Origin: Lepiota brunneoincarnata
Taxonomy: Eukaryota; Basidiomycota; Agaricomycetes; Agaricales; Agaricaceae
DNA: 64,000 nucleotides
Assembly (NCBI GenBank): GCA_023014365.1
Contig: JAEBUN010000003.1
Coordinates: forward strand, 2,728,001-2,792,000
Direction of reading: 5' to 3'
Shown: piece after piece, positions 20,533 to 31,800 of the stretch
Layout: every line of letters begins with the position of its first letter
Position numbering within the stretch: the first letter of the stretch is position 1
Program-made: the position numbers and the translations under genes
The notes under the pieces: model-generated
The model's input: only the letters and a program-made list of their open reading frames with translations
Told to the model about the DNA's origin: nothing
The model's database searches: none

Positions 20533-21786
20533 ATGGTGGCTTCAGCTTTTTCATATATGGGTCTTTCCATTCCTCCCTTGTTCTATGGTAATGCATACAG
20601 TGGTGGTATTGGTCTTTATTAAAGCTTGGCTGTAACAATCATGGTTTCAAAGTACAATGTCTCCAATCTAGAGGACAACCATGCCCAATTGTAGCATAGG
20701 GCTTGTGTCCTCCTTTATGAAGGACTGTGGTGGTCAACCCTCTGTTTTGCAGTGCTACCAGTCCTTCCTCATCATTGGTATTCTCTTCCTATTTGACCCA
20801 TTGCACCTTCACGTGGAGAGCCAACCTGTTAGCCCATCCTATATCATTGTAACCACTGCAATGGTGAGGTTATTTCCTAATCATGCACAGACTGGCACTG
20901 TGACCTTGGAATCTGATAACTATAATGTTGCTAAAATCCTATGCTACAGCTCAAAATTTGGGGAGAAGACTAGATAACTATTCACAGCCCTCATTGTGGT
21001 GAGCGACCACTTTGTTGATATCACAATTGAATGAGGAATCAGAAAATGTGTCATCCACTGATTGGACAACAGCTGGGGCATGAACTGTGGCCAACCACCA
21101 ATGAACCTTCTCAATGCAGGCATGTTGGGCAGCCACTTGGGCACTGGAGAATGGGTTTGAGTGAGCTGGATGGTGGTAAGAAAAGAAATTTCACATTACC
21201 TTGCAGGAGTTGCTGATACTCCAAAACCCACTCCATTTATAGCATCTTCACCAGGGGTGGAAGTCGTGTATTCCTCAGAGCTGGGTTGGGTACCATTGTC
21301 AGGTGATACAGGCATTTGGAGTGGAGCTGGGAGCACATCCAACCAACAGTGGATTCTCTCCAAGTCCACAGGCCAGTTGCTGCCCACTGACTCTCAAGCA
21401 CTTGAAGGTACGATTGTAGTGCTACAACAGTGCAGTTAAATAGGTATGTATGCACCTGGCAGGACCTTCTATTCTTCTGAGGTCCAAGTTATCATCACCA
21501 ACATTCACTCTTGATGGTAGTCCCTCCACTATGTCAGCAGCAAGTGAGGCAAAAGCAGTATTGACATCATGATTGAATGAAGAGCAACCAGAAGAGCTGT
21601 TGAGAGCAGATGGAGTAGCAAGCAGCCTTGAACAATCAGACATTTTTGAATGGCAGGTGGAGAGTGAGTTGAGAATTGCAGAGACAATGTTTGGCTACAT
21701 CAGTTATGAGTGTTCCCTACTTTATTGAGCACCCCACTGCTGGAAGCACTCTACCGGGACTCACTTAATGCAACACTCACTACCTT
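20533..21786. other. Degenerate coding-like sequence, unrecognised
   Basis: The minus strand has protein-like stretches, for example a 73-codon frame from 21,643 and another near 21,150-20,950, broken by stops. This may be an old pseudogene or a transposon interior. No domain is recognised. Confidence 0.3.
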
Positions 21787-21811
21787 CACTATCACCTGCT
21801 GGCTGTCATAT

Positions 21812-22342
21812 CCACACCAAACCTAGAGCTTAACCATTAGGCTTCGGCTTCTCGACTCCACGTGTGCTCCACACGACAACCCTATGCCCTCCGACTCGGC
21901 CCCGACTGGCTCCGACCGCAACCCTTCGCCCCGATCACGCGACCTACCTCTACACGTGCCACGATCACCTGACCCTCAGTGCTCCCATTGTCCAGTTCTC
22001 CATTCTCCGTCCGCAATCAGAATACATTACCAGTCTCCATACCCGTACCGGTCTCCATTCCATTCGAAATTATTCATAATCCGCTTGTAACCATATGGGT
22101 CTCCGCTTCGCTCTGCACGTAGTCAGTACGAGTCATAATTCGTCGAGCTAGTAGTATATATACCGTAGGCACTTGGCTTGTACTCCTCAGTCTGATAATC
22201 GAATCGAGCAGTGGACCAGTCCCCTGTTCCCTATCCTCCTCTCTCTCTGCCTCGCTCCACTTCGGCCCCGAGCGGAGAGGATAGGTTGGTGTGGAGCACA
22301 GTAGTCGCGAAGCGAAGCTACATGGTAAGCTGGTTGGTGTGG
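21812..22342. mobile_element. Terminal-inverted-repeat element, about 531 bp (MITE-like)
   Basis: The left end CCACACCAAACC pairs with GGTTGGTGTGG at the right. Imperfect complementarity continues inward for about 75 bp; TGTGCTCCACAC near 21,866 matches GTGTGGAGCACA near 22,290. The interior is GC-rich with a TATA-like run near 22,151. A 19-bp sequence, CACTATCACCTGCTGGCTG, occurs on both sides (21,787-21,805 and 22,368-22,386). No ORF and no short target duplication are clear. Confidence 0.55.
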
Positions 22343-22386
22343 CAAATAATGAACCCCTCACTACACTCACTATCACCTGCTGGCTG

Positions 22387-23107
22387 ATAACACTCAAAAC
22401 TAAATCTTGAAACCACTGACATCAACAAAGTGGTAGGTTGCCTCCTGGATCATTCCCTCCACTTGAAGTCACTGCAGGAGTTCAGGGCCCTTCTTGATGG
22501 TGAGGCCTCTAGTAATGTTGGTTCCAGCAGATTACTAATACTCTGATCCTCTATGCTGGGCAAAGATCATGGACTGACAGATTCTACAAAAACATACAAC
22601 AGCTCCCTCCTCACATAATACCGGGCCCAAGTGATGTCCTCGACTACAACCCACAATACTACAGCTTGAGCCTCATAGATAATTGTTGCCATCCTTGCCC
22701 TTGCTATGCCCAACTACAAACATTGGTCTAGATAAATACTTTTGCCAGCCACTGATTTATAAATTCATCTATATATGACTTTCCAACAGTGGGCTGCTCA
22801 ATCTGTACACTCTACCAATTCCAAATTGTTGACACAATCTGTAGATTGGGCATAATATTGAATAGAACCTGATTAGTGTATAACATCTTTTATAGGTACA
22901 GAGACAATAAAATATTCTATCTTGGTCATTACAACAGATCCTAGATCTTTTAAGGTGATCTGTGTCATGGGCAGATCCTTTTATTGTGACAGACTCAGTT
23001 CTAAAACACATGATGGGTACCAAGTGTACAAACAAAACTGATTCTTATAACTATTCTTTTGTACCTCTATCCATAGGACCAATTCTGGCAGGTCTCAGGT
23101 GACACCA
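22387..23107. other. No recognised gene
   Basis: Low-complexity, stop-rich sequence; no supported feature. Confidence 0.4.
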
Positions 23108-23197
23108 GTACATCTCAAAGGTTTAGTTATGAATTTGTGCAGTCCCAGCATGGGTTTTAGAGGAGAAAATGGTGACTACTTTCGGAGCTGGTTGTTG
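23108..23197 (-). repeat. Inverted copy of a 5' leader found at 25.3 kb
   Basis: GGTTTAGTTATGAATTTGTG and the bases around it (26 bp identical at 23,120-23,145) are the reverse complement of 25,355-25,380, just upstream of the small gene at 25,416. Similarity extends over about 90 bp. Confidence 0.75.
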
Positions 23198-25268
23198 GAA
23201 TTAGCAATTCTGGCAAACTGGCAGAATGCCCCTGACCGCCCCATGGAGGCCATGTTGTAGGTAGATTATATACACCTGTAGTTTACCAGTAGTACCTTGT
23301 CCGTTTACCTCCCTTCCTTCCCTCTTGTCACCCCGTCATTGTCTCTCATGAATACATGCCTTCATTGTAACCCACCTTCTTAAGCTGATTTCAACACTGG
23401 TATGGTGTCAGCGGCTTTGAAAAGTGTTTATACACCATCTACTGTGACCTAAAGAGGTTGTGGGCATTCAGACATTTGGCTAGAGTAGGTGGTGGAATGG
23501 TTCATCGGAATGGAGAGCCGTATGGCCAACAAAAGGTGGTGGGTGTCGGCTTGCCCTCTTTTGTCTCTCTTATTTCATATTCTTCACGGACACTGTAGGT
23601 ACTCAAGAATGGACTCTATTATACTTTAGGTAGCAACGAGATCGCCCTGCATAAGTGGGGTTTGCCTACACGCGCCGCATCCGCTGCCTTATTCACCTCC
23701 ATCGTTACTCTGACTCTCATCTACACTCCCTACAGCTGATCCAAAGAAAGGCAAGACCGCGTCTGATGCACCCCACATCAAACAAAGAAAATATTGCACT
23801 CAAAGTGCCCGAAACACGTGCCCACTAGACTGAAGAGGAGAATATGGTTATGCGTCATCTTCTGACTGAGCAGAAGGGCAAGTCATAAACACGCAGCACG
23901 ATGCCAGGGTCAACGGTCATCGCGTGGAGTGTGTATGTCAGCTGGCCCTACACTATGGCCACTCATAGAGCCACCATTATTGTCCCCTTCATGTATAAGC
24001 ACAGGATTTCGCCCTCCCGCCACCTCAGTACCCACGCATATATCTAGGGACCGAGGTGAGCCGCTCTCATCATTCCATTCCCTATATAGTGTACTGAATG
24101 AGCTCGTAGGTGTTATTTTACACGAGGGCAATCAGTCTGGAGCTGGGTGGAATCACCAAGCGAGTTTTCTGAGGTGCTGATAACAACTTGCCAGCTTGCC
24201 CCAGAATTTATTCAATACTATGTCGCTAAGCTGGTAAGACTCGGATCGAGGACAACAAAGCAGACGGGTGATTTTCTGCCAATATTTACCCCAGTTCTTG
24301 CATGCGTTGCGTAATGGATCACTTCGAAAACTCTGCTCCTTCCAAGACGGCTCGAGCGTGCAGGCATTATAGATCCATTCGTCACCAACTGGTAGCACCG
24401 TCATGAGAGTGCAGTCGTTGATTGGCTATGATCGTGGGTAGCTGCAAATTTGGGGATGCTCCAAAGCAGAAACAGCGTGATGTCGTCTTCCCAAAAAAGC
24501 AGGTGGCATCGGATGTTGGAAACTCGCAACCGACAGCAGGCCAAGCGACGAGGAGATAACCAGATTACACAGCTTGTCCTCATCACCTTTGGCTACTCTA
24601 CCGGCATAGACGACTGTGTACAGAAGTTGCGGCAATGAAGACAAGAAAGTGTTCATGCACAGGTTGTGTGTTTGCTCTTTTGATTTGGAACTGTTATCGC
24701 ATTCACAGGATCATGCAAGTTGTCGATTGTCAGGTTTGCTACTTCCACTCAGGCCAACGTTTGTTAGGATAACAGCGGTCTTTTTTCGGTTACTGTGCAG
24801 ATAGCTTTGCATATATTAGGTAGGGGTTGACAAGCTGGACAGGGTGAAGTTCGGGAAGAAAAGCCGGACCTCGAGTATCTATGACAAATGCTTCAATACT
24901 TCCTATAAAAACTTCCGTGACGACCGGATGCTCCACCATCGGTCACATCTGCTGCCTTTCGTTGACCATCAAGGCTCGTTCAGCTCACCTTTTCGACATT
25001 TTCATTGAGTATGAATTTATCAGCAAAAGTGAGGGATGAAGTTTTGAAGGTCTGTGCTTACATAGACCCAAATGAGATCTCTGTCTGTTCACGGGAGATG
25101 AATATTTCATAACATTTTGAAAAGGAGCAAGAGAGAGGGACCTAGGTGATAACCCCGAATGCTCCACCGCCTTATGTTCCGATGAACCACTCCACCGCAT
25201 ACTACTCTATCCGATCACTTTCTGATGGTTTTTTATGAGCGTCAAACACCCAAAACCCCTTTGGGCCC
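23198..25268. other. Unassigned interval with possible minus-strand coding at 24,153-24,656
   Basis: Minus-strand frames at 24,426-24,656 and 24,153-24,404 give protein-like sequence (for example LLYTVVYAGRVAKGDEDKL) and could be two exons. No domain is recognised and no junction is certain. The rest holds no supported gene. Confidence 0.3.
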
Positions 25269-25276
25269 ACAAGAGA
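25269..25276 (+). promoter_or_regulatory. TATA-like element of the small gene at 25,416
   Basis: TATATAAG lies about 140 bp before the ATG. The leader that follows is the segment duplicated in inverted form at 23.1 kb. Confidence 0.5.
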
Positions 25277-25415
25277 TAGTATATAAGCCCCTCAGCTGCT
25301 TTGGCGTTACACCAGCTCAGAAAGTAGTCACCGCTCTCTTTAAAAACCACCCCAGGACTGCACAAATTCATAACTAAACCTTCGAGAGGTACTAGCGTAT
25401 GACTAAACGTTACTT

Positions 25416-25706
25416 ATGCCCATTCGATTATTGACTGGATACCAACAGACCACACACTCAAATATGCCTGCTACACGTACCGCTGCACAATTACTTATTA
25501 CTCCTATACCATTTTGGCTGATTACTCTGTGGTACATAGGCTCTCAAACTCGCGGACAACTGGGGAGACACATGGGCAAAAAATACGCCGCTGCGGTCAA
25601 TGGAAATCGATCTCCCAGCCCTGTGGGGAGTGAACCCCAGAAGAATCAGGAGAATCCGAAGGAGCAGCCCAAAGAGGACCAGCCCAAACCCAAAGCAAAA
25701 CCCTGA
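25416..25706 (+). CDS. Small single-span membrane protein, unrecognised
   Basis: A frame of 96 codons from ATG 25,416, with an alternative in-frame start at 25,464 (MPATRTAAQLL). After the second Met comes a hydrophobic stretch (LLITPIPFWLITLWYIG), then a basic segment and a Lys/Pro/Glu/Gln-rich tail ending PKAKP. The size, N-terminal span and charged tail would suit a small organelle or ER membrane protein, but I do not recognise the family. The TATA-like box and leader upstream support expression. Confidence 0.5.
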   Translation: MPIRLLTGYQQTTHSNMPATRTAAQLLITPIPFWLITLWYIGSQTRGQLGRHMGKKYAAAVNGNRSPSPVGSEPQKNQENPKEQPKEDQPKPKAKP

Positions 25707-26380
25707 TGTTCTTCCTGGGCCAACAGTATACTTAGCACCTGTGTAGTGTTGTGGTGAGGTCGAGAAATTCAATGTGCTGGAATGTTTAGAGCTCCCCTCG
25801 CCGCACAAATGACTAAGAAGTCCGTTCATTTATACCCATAAACTTCACCAAAACGAGCACCGAAAGCCATGAAGAATCTATGAGCAACGATAGGCAGGGA
25901 TGCACGAAACGACAAATCAGATTAGGGCAGATCAGAACGATTTGGACACTAGGCATACCATTATCTGGGGTACCAGGGAGAGATAGTCCATGTTGTCTAT
26001 TCAAATTTCAAGAATGCACTGGCGATACACTTTGGAACACATGATGACTTTTAAGCACCACGCGACGACTTAAGTTTCCAAGAGCGGCATTAGACGTACC
26101 CCATGGAGGGTTTACACTCAAACCCAGAGGCTCCATGCCTGGCGGCAGGTGTGAGCCAGGCTACCCCATCTAACAATATAGACTTGTGGGGGAGGAAACG
26201 CGCCTGCATGCACAACTTCACGTGCGCTCCCTCTCCATCGTCTCACCCTCTCCCGACGCGTCTCAACTCCCGAGACATCTATAGTACAATACCCCCGCCC
26301 CCTCTAGTGTTGTTTTCCCAAGGACTCGTAGAATGGCGTCCCTCGTATGAGCACCTGACGGTATTCAATAGTTGACGAGA
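25707..26380. other. No recognised gene
   Basis: Short frames only; nothing supported. Confidence 0.4.
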
Positions 26381-26860
26381 ATGCAAGGTATACAAGAAGC
26401 GGCTCTACCTGGTAGCAGACACCCAAAAGCCCATATGCCGCTGGGATGATTAGGTCGAGGCTCGGAATCATCCAGCAGTTCGGGAGCAGACCAGCGATAT
26501 GAGGCGCCTGCAAGCGAGGTAGTTGTGTTTAGTTGGGTTATTGTCCCATCTGCCAGGAAAAGTGATAAGCCAAAGTTGATCATGCGGGCCCTCTCAGAAT
26601 CGTTGATGAGGATGTTGACCTACAATGAATATCAGTCCAGAGATTGCGGTGAAGTTTTGGTCTTCACGACTTTCGAACACGGAACAGTCACCATGTCCCC
26701 CTTTGTGGAAATCGCAGAACCGCCCGCCCCCTGCCACCGCCCCAACGGATATATTGTGAAGTACATAGTGTCTAGGGTAGAGTTGAGATGATTTTGAGAG
26801 TCTGTAGAATGCAATGAGATTGCGTTTCCGGAGCCACTTTGGTGCAGGCTCAGGTTGCAT
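26381..26860 (-). pseudogene. Protein kinase (TKL-like) relic
   Basis: The minus strand shows pieces of a kinase domain. A glycine-loop-like AVAGGGRFCDFHKG lies near 26,730-26,770. After a gap come NILINDSERARMINFGLSLF, RWSAPELL and SGIWAFGCLL. The catalytic HRD/HGDLK segment and most of the N-lobe are missing, and the DFG aspartate reads as Asn (INFG). The order matches the TKL-type kinases that are abundant in Agaricomycetes, but the copy cannot be catalytic. Confidence 0.7.
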
Positions 26861-27572
26861 AGGTATCTACAGGACAGATCAGATGTTAGATATACGGTAA
26901 TACAAGTCTCCTGGAATTTATCAAGCTCGTGGGTTAAGTCGTTTACTCAAGAGGCACGAGTCAACTTCAGTATGTACATACCGGGTGCTAGAGTATTTCC
27001 AACTGTCCGCGAGGCATGAGAAACGTGGGGCCTGTTGATAATTGAGTAAAACTAGCTTCAGAGTGGAAAATGTGCTACAGCACTCAATAAAGGAAGTTTC
27101 TCATAAGCCGGAAAGAATGCCTCCGGGCAGAGCAACTTCGTCGGGCGGTTCCGAGCGGCTTGCTTCCCCCAGGCCAGAAGTGGTGTTCCTGGATCCAGAT
27201 AGAGAACGGAGAGAATGAGCGGAAGCTGCAATATGTCAGCTTGTATTATTCTTGGAGCCCAAGGTAAAGAATCTACTTATCACCGTGGGCGACGGTCAGG
27301 GGTTGATCGAAGCATCAGATTGGAGAACTCTCGTGCGATGTATTGACCGAAGGAGTCACTAGTTCAAGTCCACCGCTGTCCATGGTACACTAAGTCATAA
27401 GGGACCTTCCAGAGGAATGAGAATATCAACCCGGTTGAGAAGCAGTTTTAAGTTTAAGTAGCTGCGCATGCGGATTCCAGGTGCTCCTACTTCATCTGCT
27501 ATGCTCCGGGCCATATTTTAAGTTTAGCACAGGCTCCGAGAACGGCCCTCCTGTGGCCGTTCAGACTTGCAC
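26861..27572. other. No recognised gene
   Basis: The minus strand may hold a little more of the kinase relic (about 27,100-27,230). Otherwise no feature is supported. Confidence 0.35.
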
Positions 27573-27577
27573 ATAAC

Positions 27578-28881
27578 TGATGATAAGGTATTCGCGCAGA
27601 CGTATGACTCGAGACACAATATGTATAAGTTTGGGACCACTGGGACCCAGTATAGGAAAACTTGTAAGCACTCGTAAAGATACGTCGAGGGTATGAACGC
27701 ACCTGGGACCCAGTATAGGAAAACTGGGGTCCACAGGTGCTCGGACTAGGGCTGCGCACCGTACCGTATCGGGTGACGGCCGTATGCTGACGGGTCAAAT
27801 ACGGTATGCTAGCGGGTGTACCCGTAACCGTAAAGGCAAACCAAATTCATTGACGGGACGGGACGGGGGTTCATACGGCCGGTAACGGGTCGGTACGGTA
27901 CATACTTTATATTTCTTCACTCTATCGAAAAAAGGGTCTATGGTAAAGTGAGTATTTAAAGGACTTTGTCAATTGTAACACGAGCGAGCCTCAGGCGCTG
28001 CTTGACCATCATTAATGTGCGGATCGTCCCTGGTTGCAGGCTCGCATGACGCAGCGAGATTGTATCACGGCCACCAGAGAAGATTCGCTCGACCGCGACG
28101 GCCAAGCCTAGTGATGATTTATATCAGGATTAACATATTTTGGATGCTACACAATCTCCCTTTTATCTTCGAACATGATGGCTTGACATAGTGCCAAGAT
28201 AACATGCTTTGTCAGACTGTCATTAGTGCAATGTTCTAGATATTAATCAGATACAACACGAGGCTAGGAAGATGACCGATGCCAATGAAAGAGAAATAAT
28301 ACCAAGCCATCATGGGATCCCATATAACTCATTAGCAGGGTCAAGTGCTAACGAGCATGAAGGGGAGTGGTGACTGAAATTAGTTTTAAAGCGCACGGGG
28401 CGCAGATATCGGGTACATCATATGCAGTCGCAATGAAAAGTGAACCATGGGGTACTTTGTGGCCGTGTGAATTTCAAACCAACAGGATCACATTGTCGAA
28501 CCTGACAAATACTATCGCAACAAACCGTACATGCCGTCGACGGCCGTTAACGGCCGTCACCCTACGGCTCAATACGGCTTGAACCCGTAAGGCATACGGC
28601 CCTCTGAGGTATACCTTTGGCCACTAACGGTACGGTATCGGGACCCGTCAACGACGGCCGTACAACCGTTGCATATGGTGACAGTGCGCAGCCCTAGCTC
28701 GGACCACTACCTAAGTACGATGAGAATGTGTACAATTATTTGCTAAGTAATGTAACTCGATCGTCGTTGCTAGCAGGAATATAAAAAGTCCATAATGAAG
28801 TACCTACGGTGACTAAGGGCAATATGAAATAGCCAAGAAAACAATAAGCGACATCGAGCTGGACGGCTCGGTATTTCGACA
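27578..28881 (-). repeat. Copia 3' LTR, interrupted by hAT copy E1
   Basis: 346 bp of LTR once E1 (27,747-28,696) and one 8-bp duplication are removed. It contains the direct repeat GGGACCCAGTATAGGAAAAC twice. Confidence 0.93.
27747..28696 (-). mobile_element. hAT-derived element E1 (950 bp) in the copia 3' LTR
   Basis: Ends TAGGGCTGCGCAC and GTGCGCAGCCCTA are inverted. The perfect 8-bp duplication GCTCGGAC flanks it (27,739-27,746 and 28,697-28,704), diagnostic of hAT. Subterminal regions are rich in ACGGCCGT-like words. The minus strand near 28,110-27,965 still encodes a hAT C-terminal dimerisation segment ([14 protein letters not shown]...MMVKQRLRL). It is therefore an internal-deletion derivative rather than an unrelated MITE. 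Confidence 0.93.
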
Positions 28882-28899
28882 CTCCCACTCAGTGAGATG

Positions 28900-31800
28900 T
28901 CAGTTAGGAGGCAACACGCCGAGACGAGCGCGGAACTTAACAAAGGACTCTCGAGGGAGAGCCTTGGTGAAAATATCCACAAGCATATTTGTCGTAGACA
29001 CATAGCGCAACTCGATCTCCTTGGTCTCCACGCGTTCACGGATAAAATGGTGACGTATGTCAATATGCTTGGCGCGAGAATGGGCAACCGGATTGGTGGA
29101 AAGCGCGATTAGGGCTGCGCACCGTCACCGTATGCAACGGTTGTACGGCCGTCGTTGACGGGTCCCGATACCGTACCGTTTGTGGCCAAAGGTATACCTC
29201 AGAGGGCCGTATGCCTTACGGGTTCAAGCCGTATTGAGCCGTAGGGTGACAGCCGTTAACGGCCGTCGACAGCATGTACGGTTTGTTGCGATAGTATTTG
29301 TCAAGTTTGACAATGTGATCCTGTTGGTTTGAAATTCACACGGCCACAAAGTACCCCATGGTTCACTTTTCATTGCGACTGCATATGATGTACCCGATAT
29401 CTGCGCCCCGTGCGCTTTAAAACTAATTTCAGTCACCACTCCCCTTCATGCTCGTTAGCACTTGACCCTGCTAATGAGTTATATGGGATCCCATGATGGC
29501 TTGGTACTATTTCTCTTTCATTGGCATCGGTCATCTTCCTAGCCTCGTGTTGTATCTGATTAATATCTAACACATTGCACTAATGACAGTCTGACAAAGC
29601 ATGTTATCTTGGCACTATGTCAAGCCATCATGTTCGAAGATAAAAGGGAGATTGTGTAGCATCCAAAATATGTTAATCCTGATATAAATCATCACTAGGC
29701 TTGGCCGTCGCGGTCGAGCGAATCTTCTCTGGTGGCCGTGATACAATCTCGCTGCGTCGTGCGAGCCTGCAACCAGGGACGATCCGCACATTAATGATGG
29801 TCAAGCAGCGCCTGAGGCTCGCTCGTGTTACAATTGACAAAGTCCTTTAAATACTCACTTTACCATAGACCCTTTTTTCGATAGAGTGAAGAAATATAAA
29901 GTATGTACCGTACCGACCCGTTACCGGCCATATGAACCCCCGTCCCGTCCTGTCAATGAATTTGGTTTGCCTTTACGGTTACGGGTACACCCGCTAGCAT
30001 ACTGTATTTGACCCGTCAGCATACGGCCGTCACCCGATACGGTACGGTGTGCAGCCCTAAGCGCAATACACCCCTGGTTGTCTGCGTGGATGATGGTAGC
30101 AATCGTTTGTGGGAAATCCAGCTCCTTGAGCAACGTGCAAAGCCAGATCGCCTCCTTGGTGGCATTGGCAGCCGCAACGTACTCGGCCTCAACGGATGAG
30201 GTGGCAACTGTGGGTTGTTTCTTCGAAGACCACGAAATAGAGCTACCAGCGACTTCAAAAACAAAACCTCCGACGGACCTTTGGTCATCGGAATCCTGAG
30301 CCCAATCGGAATCCGTCCAACCAACCAAGTCGAGAGCATCCTGCCCACGTCTTCCCAAGATCAGACTGTAATCGGCTGTACCCTTGAGGTAACGGAGAAC
30401 GCGCTTCGCAGCCTCCAAATGAGCGATGCCTGGGTTACCACCAAATTGGGCAATGAGGCTGACAGTGAACTGGATGTCAGGTTGCGTCTGTGTGGCAAAG
30501 AGGAGCGAGCCGACGAGGGACAGGTAATGGATATCACCCGCATGTTCAACATAGGCGCGTTTTTCATCGGTGGTGCCAGGGGAATGAGACCGGGTGAGGT
30601 TATGTTTAACAGGAAGGGGGGTGGAAACTGGGTTTGCGTCCTGCATGCCAAACCGGACAAGCATTTGGCGGATGTAGGCTGTTTGGTTGAGATATATGAG
30701 GCGATTTGCGCGATCTCGTACAACGGCAATTCCAAGCATGTACTTGAGCTCCCCAAGATCGGTAATGTCGAACTCTCCACCTAGAGCCGACTTGAAGGAC
30801 ATGATCTTGCATCCTCCAGGACCTGCGATAGCCATATCGTCAACATAAACGAGGACAATGAGTATAATCTTGCCGTCTTCCTTGCTGAAATACAAACAAT
30901 CATCGGCAAAGGCACGCGTGAAGCCAAGTCTGGTGAGGACTTCATGTAGCTTCTTCTTCCATTGTCTTCCGGACTGACGTAGGCCATATATTGGTTTCCT
31001 CAACCTCCAATAGCAAGCACCTGACCCGTACTTCTCTACACCCTCCGGAACCTCCATATAAATTTCTTCATCTAATTCCCCTTGAAGATAAGCTCCCACA
31101 ACGTCCACCTGATGAATATCGAAATCGAGGTGAGCGGCATAAGCGAGGAAAACACGGAGAGTGGTGAATTTAGCGACGGAGGAGAACGTTTCAGTGAAGT
31201 CTTCACCAGGGACCTGCGAGAAGCCCTTCGCAACGATCCGGGACTTGTATTTGACCAGATTCCCATGCTCATCAGTTTTCACACGAAAAACGATCCGACT
31301 CCCAACAGCTTTCTTCCCCTCCGGTAATATATCCACCTCCTCAAACACGCCTCGTGCCTTGAGCTGGTCAAATTCAGACTTGATCGAACTCTCCCACTGC
31401 TTCACAGCAGGGGACCGTTGGACTTCATGGTACGTGCGAGGCTCATTGCGTATAGCCACAAACGCAAAGTTAATGCCATTATCCAGAGATACTGCACCGT
31501 CAATGGCAAGGTTCCCAAACCGCTCTGGGACTCGACGTTCACGCCCAGAGGGTTCACGCTGGGGAAGGGAGGCCCACTTGGAAGACTTCCGAGGGGCAGG
31601 AGGCGGCTCAACACTCCCACTGGGGATAGGAGGAGGGAGTGTAGATGGGCGTCCTGGCTCAGCAGGGGATGAGGGAGACTGAACGGTAGGAACAACGTCC
31701 AACTCGGCAGTGGTGGGACTGAGCTCAACTGAAGCACTAGGCCCAGGAACGATGCCAACAGCATTATCCACCAACGTATCAACTTCTTCAGCAGAAGGCG

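Noticed and set aside
27290..27400. tRNA-like T-arm string (GTTCAAGTCC) on the plus strand
   Set aside because: The flanking bases do not form a five-pair T stem, and no D, anticodon or acceptor stems could be paired.
28367..28582. Protein-coding gene in the hAT element's plus strand (also 29,224-29,439)
   Set aside because: The frame appears only because the two hAT copies are near identical. The opposite strand elsewhere in the element carries the real transposase remnant.
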